Source: Kitagawia praeruptora (Eukaryota > Streptophyta > Magnoliopsida > Apiales > Apiaceae). From it: a stretch of 64,000 bases of DNA. Made by a program: the position numbers and the translations under genes. The notes beneath the pieces are model-generated. The model was not told the origin of the DNA. It made no database searches and saw only the letters and a program-made list of their open reading frames with translations. The DNA is taken from assembly GCA_037693485.1 (NCBI GenBank), contig CM075351.1, forward strand, positions 102,566,001 through 102,630,000. The letters are read 5' to 3'. This document shows, piece after piece, positions 10,976-22,390 of this stretch (positions are counted from its first letter, which is position 1; each line of letters starts with the position of its first letter).

Positions 10976-12104
10976 TATTCCGCTGTTCACACAAACCTGA
11001 AATACGTGTATATGTAGGGCTAGGGAGGTCCATCAATACTACCCCCCAGCATCAGAATATCATTCCTTAAAGAAGCGTCTCTTAAAGAGGTATCCCAAGG
11101 GGGGAATTTTAGGAGAGAGCCGTTGGAGTTGCTGAGGACGCGCCCTGTTGCTTAGGGCGCGCCCTATGTGGACGAGGGCAATGACAAAGTCTCTTCTAGT
11201 CCGGATGAATGTCATTCTTGTGTAGAGGGGCTCACTCATGACCTTGGGGCCTCAACCTGCCTGGCAGGGGGCACGCTCTAAGATTCATGGGGACGCACAT
11301 TAATACAATTTTCTTCAAGCAAAAGATATGCCCTGGATCATTGCGATCATACTTGCAGACGAAGCCACAACATGAGGTTGATAAGCTAGGGCGCGCCCTG
11401 ATGCCTATCATTCAGGTCATTGTAGATACTAGGGCGCGTCCTCTGTAGCAAAGTATAGTTTCTTCATAGAGGGGCTCGCTCACGACCTTGGGGCCGCAAC
11501 CTAATAATTAGGGGGCACACACTATGGTTCGTGGGGCCACAACTCAACAGCTTCTTTCCTTTTAGAATCCAAGCAGTAAATTATCCTCGTAGATATTGGA
11601 GTCCGCTTGAGCATTTTCATCTTTCCTTGAGGGCGCGCCCTAACTAGAAAGGTCCTCTAAGGGAGAGTTCCTTGAGGGCGCGTCCTATGTTGGAGGATTT
11701 TCCTGAAGTCGTGCATTTCCTTGAAGTGGAGTCCTGATGTAGAGCATCGCCCTGGGGTTGAGAATTCTCACCCTATCTTCCAACAGTTGCACTATGAGAA
11801 ATCAAGGGAACGATTGTAGGGCCTTTCTTGAGAGCGCGCCCTCAGCAATACGTCGAGGGCTATTCCTCACTTTGATGATTAGGCCAGACCATGTCATTCT
11901 TACATCTTCGGCTTCATTATCTTCCAATGAGATCTTCAAAGTGGGCTCTCTCGTGTCCAAGGGGCCTCGACCTGTAACCAGGGGGCACGCGCTGTGGATC
12001 ACGACCTTGAGGAAGGGCTCGCTCATGTCCAAGGGGCCTTGACCTGTAATCAGGGGGCACGCGCTGTGGATCACGGGGCCACAATTCCAAATTCTCTATT
12101 TTCT

Positions 12105-12262
12105 AGCTAGGCAAACCCCTATAGGCTTTCTCATCAGGAAAACCCCTAGAGGCCTTCACATCAGGCAAACCCCTGGAGGCCTTCACATCAGGTAAATCCC
12201 TGGAGGCCTTCTCTTCAGGTAAACCCCTGAAGGCCTTCTCATCAGGTAAACCCCTGTAACTT
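12105..12262. repeat. About 28-bp tandem repeat (CAGGYAAACCCCTGGAGGCC)
   Basis: About six head-to-tail units with the core AAACCCCTGGAGGCCTTC. One more unit lies far away inside the element's LTR near 14596, so the unit moves within the element. Confidence 0.8.
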
Positions 12263-13921
12263 TATACATGCAATAAATATATGGAGTAAAATAATATAGA
12301 GGTTGTATATTACCTGGAGGCGCGCCCAGTCAGGGGAAGGCACGCTTCATAATAATCTTCTGAGGCCTGTTCTGCTTGAATTAGCAAAATTCACCATTTG
12401 CAGCTCTCTCCTATATCATCTTCCATGGGTGTTCCCTGTAGCACGTCCTGGCAGTGCGCTCTTGATAAGAGATAATGTACCTTTTAGAGAATCTTTGAGG
12501 CTTTTCTTTCGAGGGAGGGCACGACCTCGACCTCACTTCACTGGAGGTATCTAAAGGAACTTGAAAAATACGAGGGAATCTACCACCTGACAGCGAGCCC
12601 ACTTTATTATGAGGTATATCTATCCCCTCAATATATCTCCATTCTTCTATCACCGTTATCACGACTACTTATTCTTCTAGTATTATCTCGAGGGAGAGTT
12701 TGTTCGAATCCAAGGGGCCGCAACCTGTTATCAACAGGGGGCGCGCGCTGTGGATTATCACTCCGTGCTAGAACCCTGTTTGCATCCAAGGGGCCCAGAC
12801 CTGTTATCAACAGCGGGCGCGCGTTGTGGACTATCACTCTGTGGAAGGGCTCGCTCATGTCCAAGGGGCCTCGACCTGTAATCAGGGGGCACGCGCTGTG
12901 GATCATGGGGCCTCGCTCCCGAGCCTTATTCCGAGACGTTCCTTCAAGCTAGCAAAGCTCCTCCTCATAGTAGCGAGGTTTTCCTTAATTCGTTGGATTT
13001 CACCAGATGGGTGAGGAGCCACCCTCTCTAGAGGATGCATCCTGGAGATGCGGACGTGTTCAACCATCGAATTTTCCTAAAAGTTGGAAATCATCCGAGC
13101 CTTGGCTACCACCCTCAGGGCGCGCCCTAAGGGTTATTGGGTATTCTCTCTCACCATCTTTAATTCCATCTTTAACTCGAGGATTCTCCTACAAAAGTCC
13201 AAGAAACAAACAACAAAAATCTCAACAAAACAAGTCAAGGGTTACCTTGAGGGCACATCTTGATGGTGAGGGCGCGCCCTAATGGTGGACGAGTTCCCGA
13301 TAATTGCGTCTCTTCTCTGGAACATCCTTCTTCGAATCATATTTGAAATCGCCCCATAGAAAACCTAGTTCGACGTCATTGACAGGAAATCACCATTCTT
13401 GAAAATACCCGGAACTGTCTTTTTGCAACAGCAGCGTGAAAATCATCTTTAGAACCATCTTTTTTTTTTATCACATCGAATCTCACTAAGGGTGCGCCCA
13501 GAGCGGTGGGGATGAGGGCGCGCCCTCTCTTGAGGATCCAAGAACCACTTCGAGAACTTTCCTAACTTGGAGGGCTTTCCTTGTTCGGCGATGATTTCGT
13601 GGGATCCTCCGAGATTTTCTCCTACTTTCTTGCACCTTCTCCGCAAAACTCAATCTTGACCCGAAGTTATTTATGGAATCTCTCATAGGATAAAATTGCT
13701 CCAGTGATGCCGCCTTACTGATAGGAACGGGCGGCTGTCCGCCGGTAATGGCCGGAGTTCCATGGTGGTGCGGAGGAACAGAAATTTCCTCCGGAACAGA
13801 AGCTTCATGACGAGCTTGGTTGCCCCCAAGCTATCTTCAGAACGTAATCCTCCTTTTCATGAAAACCCCTACGCTGATTATGAGACATCTTTTCCTCCTA
13901 AGATGAAGATCTTGATTGGCT

Positions 13922-13940
13922 CCCCTCCTCCTAGCGCCAA
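13922..13940 (-). promoter_or_regulatory. Primer-binding site of the palindrome-bearing Tat element
   Basis: On the minus strand, TTGGCGCTAGGAGGAGGGG follows the LTR end AACA by two bases. It resembles the site at 28635, TTTGGCGCTAGAAGGAGGGG, and sets the orientation. Confidence 0.75.
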
Positions 13941-13942
13941 TT

Positions 13943-14971
13943 TGTTGACGGAGGAATTTGGTAACAACAAATTTTGAGGTCTGTCGCCGGAATCAAGATC
14001 TATGACGGTGGTTCTTCGCCGGATAAGTCACCGGAGTGTGGTGGCTGTGATGAATTGGGGGCTGAGATTGAGAGGGTTCTTGGTGGTGGCTCGTAGCTCT
14101 TCGCTTCCATCCCTCACAATTTGCCTACGTACCTCTATATTTATAGAGGATCAAGCCCACGTAGTTCTTGGAGAACAAGAAACCCAAATGGGCTTGGATT
14201 GACGAACTAGCTTCCGGAATGTTCTACTATGAGGCCTAACCACAAAGGCCCAAGGCTCATCCAGGATCTCAAGACTTCACGGATAAGGAAACTTCCCCCG
14301 TCGAGGACTAGTCCTATCCGCTACCAGCTATTTCTTGATTTCAAGGATGCAGGTATAGCCGTGGTTTACCCCAAGTGCAGAACGCATCCCTGTCCCCCGA
14401 ATGAGAAGCACCCACCAGATAGCAGGACAGGTGATCCAGAGCTTTTGGGTGCAAAGTGCAGGATTACTCCAAAGTTCCCCAATGAGAGCGCGCCCATTGG
14501 CTACAGGAACAGAGCTCCCAAAGCACACACCAGAAAGTCCCCATCTTTCCACCTTAGGGCGCGCCCTTAGTGTCTAAGAAGGGTCCTTATATCCAGGCAA
14601 ACCCCTGGAGGCCTTCTGTGACGGACATCCCCCTCCTGAGATATGACAGGAGGGAATTCTTCAATATCTCCTGGAATCCAAGCCTGAGTGGAATCCAAGC
14701 TTGAGTGGAATCCAAGCTTGAGTGGAATCCTTCATTAAAAACTATAAAAACTTGAGTAGAGTTCCATCTTTGAGTAGAATTCCAGCTTGAGTAGAAATCT
14801 CTGATATGGAAGTATCAATTAGGGCGCGCCCTCCCTATAAGGAAAGTGAGGGCGCGGCCTAGTTTCTTCAATCTGTGCCAAAACCCTAATTTATCATGAA
14901 AATCCCCAAATTGAACCCGTATCTGACCCGGATCCATTTTAGAATACCCGAACCGAATTTTGGGCATAACA
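13943..14971 (-). repeat. 5' LTR of the palindrome-bearing Tat element (1029 bp)
   Basis: On the minus strand it begins TGTTATGCCC (14971) and ends TCAACA (13943). A minus-strand TATA box, TATAAATA, lies at 14145-14138. It holds two perfect GC palindromes and, at about 14680-14790, a GGAATCCAAGCTTGAGT-like repeat in about seven imperfect copies. The partner LTR is outside the window. Confidence 0.75.
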
Positions 14972-14972
14972 C

Positions 14973-15203
14973 TGCAGCTTTGGAAAGAGTTCTTCATCGG
15001 GTTACAAGCATTGGGTCCTTGTTGGGGTTATTAACCAGCGCATGGACGACAACTGGGAAGATTTGCGGATGGTCTGTGTACCTCCATCTGACAATGTCGC
15101 TGTCGAGGCTTTGACCGATTACTTTTTACAGAATGAGTTGGATTTTAGCGATGTGGATGAATGTCCTGACATTGTGCAAGCAATTATCGAATCTGAGAAA
15201 TAG
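14973..15203 (+). pseudogene. C-terminal 76 residues of an unrecognised plus-strand protein, 5' part displaced
   Basis: An open frame running from the insertion junction to a TAG at 15201. It contains WVLVGVINQRMDDNWEDL and ends DIVQAIIESEK, and is acidic toward the end. A typical plant 3' region follows (15205-15460), then a separate antisense gene. I do not recognise the protein. It is cut exactly at the LTR end at 14971, so the rest of the gene should resume beyond the left half of the inserted element. It may be a second extra ORF of the host Tat element. Confidence 0.45.
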
Positions 15204-15495
15204 TAGATTGATTGTGTGTCTTTATGTAGCTTTGTAATGATGATTCGCTTCTGAATTGTAATTGGCCCCTTCGGGGTATTCTTAAATGAAGTTGTTTGTT
15301 CAAGTTAATGTTTGTTCTAGTTAATTTTTATTTAACTTTAAGCTTTTCTAATTTTTTGAGAAGACCGATTATCGTGTAGTGTCGATCGACTGTGAGTCTT
15401 TTTATAAATGAGATGTTTTGGCCATGGAAATCACCTTCATTAATTTATGACGACACTGGTATGATGTAAGTGTGTGTGTCGTTGTTTGTTTGTTT

Positions 15496-15497
<2 letters not shown>

Positions 15498-15571
<74 letters not shown>
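15498..15571. repeat. (TA)n microsatellite
   Basis: About 35 TA units just upstream of the antisense extra gene. It produces a spurious Ile-Tyr frame. Confidence 0.95.
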
Positions 15572-15573
<2 letters not shown>

Positions 15574-15759
15574 CCCAGTAGTGGCGTTTCATTTTTTGGG
15601 TTTTGTTTTTTCGAGAAAAGAAGAAGTTTCTCTCTAAAGGGCTTATATTCCTTCGTCGCGCCTCTTGCCTTCACTATTCTCGCCAGGTACTCTCTTATCT
15701 TTTGTTTTTTGTTTATTTTTCAGATTCGCTTTATAGGGTGCTTTGTAGTCTGCATAATC

Positions 15760-17947
15760 ATGAGGCAAATGTCTTATTCGTCTTCTTCTTCTTATACACC
15801 CAATGATATAAATCTGGGTAGGTTATCAACTAGGGATGAGGGTTTAGAGAGTCCCGTCAATTTGGATGAAATAGAAATCCCTGAATAGTTATCTGATCAT
15901 AGCTTCGATTTTTTAAATGAGGCCACTAGTGTTATGAAAGAACCTGAGGTTTTGCCTCCTCTTAGTCCGCGAACTATGGCGAATCGCCAGAAAGTTGTGG
16001 AAGATGCTAGAATTGAGGGTTTGACGGAGTTAAAGAATAGGCCTAATCTTAACTATGCCAGTATTTACGTCGATCGTGCTGTTAACGTTGATGTGGGGTC
16101 TTGGGTTGACTTAAAAGGCTCTTATGAGTGTAAGGTTTCTTTGGCGACGGATAGGATATGGGAAATGCCTAAATTTGGTATGCAAGGGATTCCTATGGTT
16201 CATTTTGAGTTGGGGTTGCGTTTGCCGATGCATCCTTTTCATCTGACCATCTTCGAGATCGTAGGTTGTGGGATCTCGCAACTGACCCCTAATTCTGTGG
16301 CCCAGGTGAGTGGGTTCATTGCTCGTTGTGCCGAGTTGGGGTATGTGCCGTCTATCCGCTTATTTTTTTCAATATTCGGTATAAAGTATTCTCGTGGGCA
16401 AGTTTATTTCGATAAGTTGAATGGTCGTTCCAAGATTGTGGATGTTAAATTGTCTATTTCAGGATGGCATGGGAAGTGGATGTATTACACCGGCCCTGAC
16501 CTCGAGTTCGTTCCTCCTTGTCAGAAAGTCTCGCAAAAGACGATAGACTACTTGACCAATATGGTGAAATACGATGATATCTTTTTAGATAGGTTTCAGG
16601 GTGGGGATCCTTTGTACACCCCTGCTCAATTGAAGAGTTCCGTATTTTTGGAGAAGCATAATTGTAAGGTTTTGTAATTATTTTATTTGGCTTTTTGATG
16701 TGTCATGTGCTCACAACCTTTTGTTTGCCTTTGTAGTAGCTGGGGAATCTCTGAAGGAAGTTTTGAACAGCGGTGTTAAAGACGATATGCATAAGGCTAT
16801 GTTGGTGTTGGCGAACCGGTCTTCCGCTAAGCAAGATTCGGTGGCGAAAGAAGTTTCCCCCGCTGTTGGGTCAGTCCCCGTTGACGGGGCTACGACCAAC
16901 AATGTTGTGTCCATCGAGAATGACCTTGTTGCTGGTGATGTACGTGATCGATCTGGTAAGCGGGTGCGAGAGGATTGCGATGATGATGTGTCTAAACGTG
17001 TTTCAAAGAAGCCTGGCGATCTTACCCGTATCGGGGTTGGGAAGTCTTTAATTTTCACTGGACTCAATAAGGAAGGCTTGCCTCCTCTGTTTCAGGGTTG
17101 TTCTTCAGATAAGCCTTTGCGGATCGAGATTAATGCTAACGAGCGTTGGACTGCAGGCTCGCGATTTCCAACTCAGGTTTTCCTCTTTATTATAATTTTT
17201 TAGTTCATTATTTATGAATTCGTTTTTAGTGTAGAATATAGCTTATACATGTGATTTATCAATGTAGGTTTTCCAAGCATTTGACCTGCCTCAGGATAAA
17301 GGTTATTATATTGATAAAACTAGGGATGAGATCGCCGATCGATGCCTAGCTCGTGGCGGACGGGTAATTTCGCATAGTTTTTTTTTTTTTTTTACTTATC
17401 GTCTTTGTTCAACTTGTAGCTCCTTGCTGATTTGGCTCATATTGTCAAAGATTATCGAGCTGATGTAGACCACGAGTGGCGTGTGAATGCCACTCGCGAA
17501 GTGAGTGAAGCCAAGCAGAAAGCAAGTGACGCCCATCGCCGAGCTGTTGAGGTAGAGGGTCGTAAGAAGACGCTAGCCTTGGAATTTGAAAAAATGAAGA
17601 AGGAGCTTGAGGATTCAAAGGCGAAAATTGGGGCTATGGATAGTGAGTTGAGTTCACTTCGAGGGTCGGTTGGTGAGATGAAGGAGAAAACCACTGCCCT
17701 CGAAGCTGATGTCGGGAAACTACAGGGCGAGCACGATGCACTTAAAGAAGAAGTGGCGGCCTTGAAGCTCGAGGTAGAGAAAGCGGCCGAGGACGGTGCC
17801 AATGCTGTAGCATCTGGATATCAAGATTGATATGACCGTCTTGCCCGAGCCAGAATTGATCTATTAGGGCATTCATTAGACGACTACTGTGCTGATTTAG
17901 CAAAGGCACTGAAAGAAGGTGGAGGGAATGAAGGTGGAGTAGCTTGA
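15760..17947 (+). pseudogene. Antisense extra gene of the Tat element: putative gypsy-type transposon protein (PF04195-like) with coiled coil
   Basis: A four-exon model fits with GT-AG borders in one frame: 15760-16663, 16737-17176, 17268-17363, 17420-17947. Exon 1 has the plant 'putative gypsy type transposon' domain (GLRLPMHPFHLTIFEIVG...LTPNS...FIARCAELG, residues about 145-200). Exon 2 holds a nuclear-signal-like basic patch (KRVREDCDDDVSKRV). Exon 4 is a long coiled coil rich in E, K and A (17480-17800). Extra ORFs of this kind, often antisense and downstream of integrase, are known in Tat elements; their function is unknown. Two in-frame stops (TAG at 15886, TGA at 17828) interrupt an otherwise continuous model, so it is probably a recent pseudogene. 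The start at 15760 (MRQMSYSSSS) is the first ATG in frame downstream of the TA microsatellite. Confidence 0.75.
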
Positions 17948-18637
17948 AGGCGGGGTATGCCCTGTAACTAATGTGACTTTTTACTTTTAATTAAAGGATT
18001 ATTGGGTATGTATAACTTTGGTCTCGTGTTTACTATTATCGTTCGCGAGCTGCATGTCATGGTTTGACGTATTTGAGTTTTACTTTCTTATTTAAATGCC
18101 ATTTAATTTGGTCATGAAGTACGTTTTGTGGACTTTCTATCAAAGTGGAGTGTGTGGTTATAGGTTTTTACTTGGAAAGTTTATTGAGTATAATATCGGT
18201 TCTTAGTGAAGGTTGCCATCCAATGTTGAGTGTATTTTTGAGTTCAAGATTGGTGGTGGTTGCATTGTATTTTGGTGATGTTTCGAGATGTTTCGAGATT
18301 TTTGTATCGTCTAGATACAAGTTATCATACATTGTCTTGATGCAATATTTTCTTTGTTATTTTAACTGCTATCTTCCGCACAGTCTATCTAACTTAAATG
18401 GATTGCGGGGTATTATAAGTTGTTTACTAGATTTTGAATTGTCGATTCAAAAAGAATTGTTTTGGCATTAATAATAAGTGTTGTCGAATATTTGGCTAGA
18501 AATAATATAAAGGTCGTAGACGAAGATGTACTTTTATTTAATAAATTAAGGGAGTTAAGGTGGGAACCTCATATCAGCCCCTTTTCACCTTAATACATTG
18601 ATGAGTGATTCTATCTTGGTCAAGATAGAATAAAAAA
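17948..18637. other. Spacer between the antisense gene and the convergent pol
   Basis: AT-rich, no frame I would defend. It should contain both 3' ends. A perfect 24-base inverted repeat lies at 18608-18631. Confidence 0.6.
18608..18631. terminator. Perfect 11-bp inverted repeat between convergent frames
   Basis: ATTCTATCTTG and CAAGATAGAAT flank a 2-base loop. It lies a few bases beyond the integrase end (minus strand) and in the 3' region of the plus-strand gene. It could affect 3'-end formation of either transcript; plants have no intrinsic hairpin terminators, so the role is open. Confidence 0.35.
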
Positions 18638-21600
18638 TTATTGATAATACTTTTTCAAATGTATGCCATTCCAGGCATTCTTGATCACCTCGCCATCAAG
18701 CTATCCTAGCTCATAAGTTCCTGGTCGAATTACTTTGTGGATTTTGTACGGACCCTCCCATGGGGATTTGAATTTTCCCGAGATTGTGGGCTGCGACGAG
18801 GCTGCTTCTCGCAGCACAAGATCATTGACCTGAAATTCTTTTTGCTTTATGCCTTTGTTGTAGTGCTTCGCTACCTTGGCCTGATATTTGAGTATTGACT
18901 CTGTTGCCTCGTTTCTAGTTTCTTCCAGGAGATCGTTATCCAACCTCAATCCCTCTAGTGAGTTGGTTGCATCGAACTTATCAATTCTGGGAGAGTTTAA
19001 GGATACCTCGACTGGAATGACCGCATCTGTGCCGTCCGCGAGGCGAAATGGAGTTTCCCCCGTTGCAGTTCTTGGAGTTGTCCGGTATGACCACAGGACG
19101 TTGGGGAGCTCATCTACCCAGCAACGAGGACAATCTTGAATTCTCTTCTTAAGGCCCGGAAGAATGATTCTATTAGATACCTCGACCTGGCCATTGGCCT
19201 GTGGGTACGCCACTGAGGCCTTGAGATGTTGTATCTTTAGCTCATTCAGCATTGCTTCAAAGTCTTTGCCAATGAACTGGGTCCCATTGTCGGTAACGAC
19301 TGATTGAGGTATACCAAACCGGAACACTATAAACTCCATGAAGAACTCAATCATTTCTTTCTCTCGAATCCTTGCGAGGGGTTTCGACTCTATCCATTTT
19401 GTTGCATAGTCCACCGCGACCACAATGTATTGAAGTTGTCGCTTTGTTTTTGGGAATGGTCCGACAATGTCGATGCCCCATTGGAAGAAGGGACATGGGC
19501 TTAATATTGGAGACATCAGTTGCGAGGGTTTATGGCAGACGGGGCCGTATAATTGGCAGGATGAGCATTTTTTCACATATTCCTCACAATCTTTACGAAT
19601 CGTAGGCCGATATAGTCCTTGTCTTAGAATCTTATGTGCCAAATTTTTGCCACCGAGGTGTTCTCCACATATTCCCATGTGTACCTCGATGATTGCTAAT
19701 TCCTCTTCTTCTGGACCGAGGCAACGAAGAAGAGGTTCTGTCAACGCCCGCCTATAAAACTTTGAATCAACAACACAGTAATTCCTTGCCTTAAACATTA
19801 TTGATCGGGCTTCATTCTTGTTCTCGGGCAGTTGATTTCCAGTGATATAGTTGAGAAATGGGATCCTCCAATCAGGTTCTGTCAAAATGGCATTTACTAT
19901 AGGAACATCTACAGATGGTGTTGCGAGAATTTCCACATACACGGGCTCTTCGCTCGTGGGTATCGATGAAGATGTGAGCTTAGACAGGGCATCGGCCCAT
20001 TGTTTTTCGGTTCTGTCAATGTTTACTATTTTCCATGAAACAAATTTACCCAGGAGGATTTGAGCTCGTTGTAAGTATAATGCCATTTTCTCATTGTGAG
20101 TTTTGAATTCTCCCAAAATTTGTTTAACCACCAACTGAGAATCACTGAATATATCTATGACGTTGGCCTCGAGTCCTAGAGCAAGGCTCAACCCCGCGAT
20201 TAATGCCTCGTATTCGGCCTCATTGTTTGTCGCTTGGAAAGCAAAGGTGCTTGCTTGTTGAATTTTGAACCCCTCGGGGCTGATGAGTATGATGCCTGCC
20301 CCACTCCTCTCCGAAGTGGATGAACCATCAACATAAAGGGTCCATGACCTTGATTGACATTTATCGTCGTCGAGGTGGAGAGGATCGGGCTTATCAAATT
20401 GGCATTCGATAACAAAGTCTGAGAGTGCCTGGGCTTTCATTGCTGTTCGAGGCTTGTACTCGATGTAAAACTGGCTGAGCTCAATTGTCCACGCAGCCAG
20501 CCTGCCTGTCATGTAAGGTTTATGGAGAATTTGCTTCATTGGTTGATTTGTCATGACTTGAATCTCTTGACCTTGGAAATAATGCCTTAATTTTCGACTG
20601 GCGACCACGAGAGCATATACCAATTTTTCGACCTGTGGGTACCTAGTCTCTGCATCGCGTAAGGTGTGACTAATGTAATATACATGCATTTCATTTCCGG
20701 AAGTGGATTTAACTAATACCGCGGCTATTGTTGTGTCGCATGCAGACAGGTATATTCTTAGAGGTTCTTGAGGGCGGGCTTGAGTCAAGATCGGGGGCGA
20801 GCTCAAGAACTGTTTTAAATCTTCGAGGCCTTTTTCACACTCTTCGGTCCAATTGATTTTTGACTGTTTCGAGGCACCCTTGATGGCCTCAAAGAAAGGA
20901 GCGCACCGTTTTGATGCTTATGGGATGAATCTTCGAAGGGCTGCAATGCAACCTGTCAAGGTTTGTACATCCTTCAAAGTCGTTGGATTTCGCATATCCA
21001 TGATGGCTTTAATCTGGCTGGGATCAGCCTCGATTCCTCTTTGGGTTAGAAGAAATCCTAAGAATTTTCCAGAGGTCATTCCAAAAGAGCATTTAGTTGG
21101 ATTCAGGCGCATGTTATGGCGTCGCACATTCTCGAACGTTTCCCTTAGATCTTTGACATGATCGATAGATCTTTTTGATTTTGCAATAAGATCGTCAACG
21201 TAGACCTGGAGATTTCTTCCAATTTGTGGAGCAAAGATGGTGTCCATCATTTGCTGAAAAGTTGCTCCAGCATTGATGAGGCCGAATGGCATGTTTTTGA
21301 ATCCAAAGACACCTCTATGAGTAATGAAGGCTATTTTTTCCCAATCCTGGCTGTCCATTTTTATCTGATTATAGCCCAAGAAAGCATCCATGAATGATAG
21401 GAGCTCGTGGCCGGTAGTGGCATCAATTAACTAGTCAATATTTGGTAGTGGATAAAAATCTTTTGGACATGCTCGATTGAGATCAGAATAATCAATGCAC
21501 ATTCGCCATTTTCCATTGCTTTTCTTAACCAGTACCGCGTTAGCGATCCACTCAGGAAACTGTACAGGTGCAATAAAACCAGCCTCGAGGAGTCTATCAA

Positions 21601-22390
21601 TCTCGGCATCGATGGCCTTGGTTTTTTCTTCGGAGAATATCCGTTTCTTTTGTTTCACCGTGCGTAGTCCTGGTTTGACATGGAGTGAATGACGGGCGAT
21701 TGTCTCAGGTATCCCTGGCATATCCTTGGGATCCCATGCGAAGATGTCCGCATACTCTCGGATAAGATTAATGATTTGTTGGCGAAGGTCGCCTTTGAGA
21801 TGTTTGCCAATCTTGGTTGTTTTTTCAGGGTTACCTTCTTCCACCTCAATCTCTATAGTTTCTTCTAATGGAATGCAATTAGATTCCACTGTGGATTCCA
21901 TGGTTGCACAAGGATCTATTTCAATAATTTGATTGATAGAAGCGTCATCGACGTTCTTTGTTCTGGGAAGTACGGTAGATAAATAACATTGGCGAGCTGC
22001 ATGTTGGTCGCCCACGACCTCTCCCACCCCAAACTCGGTGGGGAATTTCATTTTTAGGTGAGGAATGGAAGTTATGGCCTTCAGGGCCGTTAACGTGGTC
22101 CTGCCGAGAATGGCATTGTAGCTCGAGCTTGCATTTACCACATGAAACTTAACGACGTGCCCTGTTTGACACGGGAGCGTTCCAAAAAGGACATGGAGAT
22201 CGATGGTGCCAATGACCTTAACCTCATTCCCGGTGAAGCCATATAGAGGCATGCTCACATTTTCAAGTTTTCTATCTCCATGGTTCATCCTCGCAAAAGC
22301 GTGATGGTACAATATATCAACGGAGCTTCCATTGTCAATTAGAATCTTCTTTACTGTGTTTTTGCCGACCCTGGCTGTAATACCAGTACG
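18638..22390 (-). pseudogene. pol of the Tat element: protease, RT, RNase H, second RNase H, integrase
   Basis: One minus-strand frame. Protease: LIDNGSS (about 22345, catalytic Asp kept) and YNAILGR. RT: FAWDPKDMPGI, KSNGKWRMCIDYSDLN, MPFGLINAGATFQ, and the catalytic YVDDL near 21200. A connection RNase H follows (about 20800-20450), then an archaeal-type RNase H (LYVDGSS, NNEAEYEALIAGL, DSQLVVKQI, DALSK). Integrase has an H-H-C-C finger (HMGICGEH...CSSC), the D-D-E residues (WGIDIVGPFP, VVTDNGTQF, NGQVEVSN) and the GPYKI C-terminal fold. Damage: a one-base frameshift at the gag/protease border (about 22380), a TAG before LIDATTGHELLSF (about 21430), a TAA after RRFIP (about 20916) and a stop after TYELG (about 18700). 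All catalytic residues survive, so inactivation is recent or slow. Confidence 0.92.

Larger units (their letters stand above)
10028..12910. repeat. About 60-bp repeat family, eight copies
   Basis: The motif contains CCAAGGGGCCTCGACCTGTA, then CAGGGGGCACGCGCTGTGG. Copies lie near 10028, 11226, 11465, 11943, 12016, 12695, 12775 and 12847. Two (11226, 11465) read ACCTTGGGGCC in place of the first part. On the minus strand they encode a recurring ITGRGPLD-like peptide. Some adjoin each other, others stand alone. Confidence 0.8.
9900..13921 (-). other. Repeat-filled leader / gag N-terminal region of the palindrome-bearing element
   Basis: About 4 kb between the primer site and recognisable Gag. 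The minus strand holds short frames such as one starting MLGDDNLRMVLLEHQ (10154 downward), none complete. The interval is built from at least three interleaved short-repeat families besides the GC palindrome. I see no conserved domain. Confidence 0.6.
7986..14832. repeat. Dispersed palindrome AGGGCGCGCCCT, 14 perfect copies
   Basis: Perfect copies start at 7986, 8095, 8574, 9851, 10219, 10625, 11154, 11388, 11630, 13117, 13269, 13515, 14556 and 14821. About nine more differ by one or two bases (near 8145, 10581, 11143, 11426, 11673, 11831, 13488, 14483 and 14849). They occur in leader, gag-pro and LTR of this one element and I saw none elsewhere in the window. Several near copies carry CG to TG or CA changes, as expected from decay of methylated CpG. 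Spacing is irregular (about 110 to 1500 bp), so it is not a tandem array. Confidence 0.9.
7556..14971 (-). mobile_element. Tat-lineage Ty3/gypsy element with palindromic GC repeats, 3' half displaced out of window
   Basis: On the minus strand, in order: 5' LTR (14971-13943), primer site (13940-13922), a repeat-filled leader of about 4 kb, degenerate gag and protease, then the first residues of the RT connection region (DVFAWSH...DPKVMCHH), where the Athila-like element is inserted at 7556. The rest of pol and the 3' LTR should lie left of the window. Coding frames are broken by several stops, so it is inactive. The LTR starts TGTTATGCCC like the LTRs at 27332 and 31347, placing these elements in one related group. 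Confidence 0.85.

Noticed and set aside
7986..14832. CpG island or restriction-site cluster (GGCGCGCC)
   Set aside because: The motif is in a dead retroelement, the surrounding DNA is not uniformly CpG-rich, and no restriction-modification context exists in a plant genome.
15472..15600. Ile-Tyr-rich frame
   Set aside because: It is the translation of a TA microsatellite.
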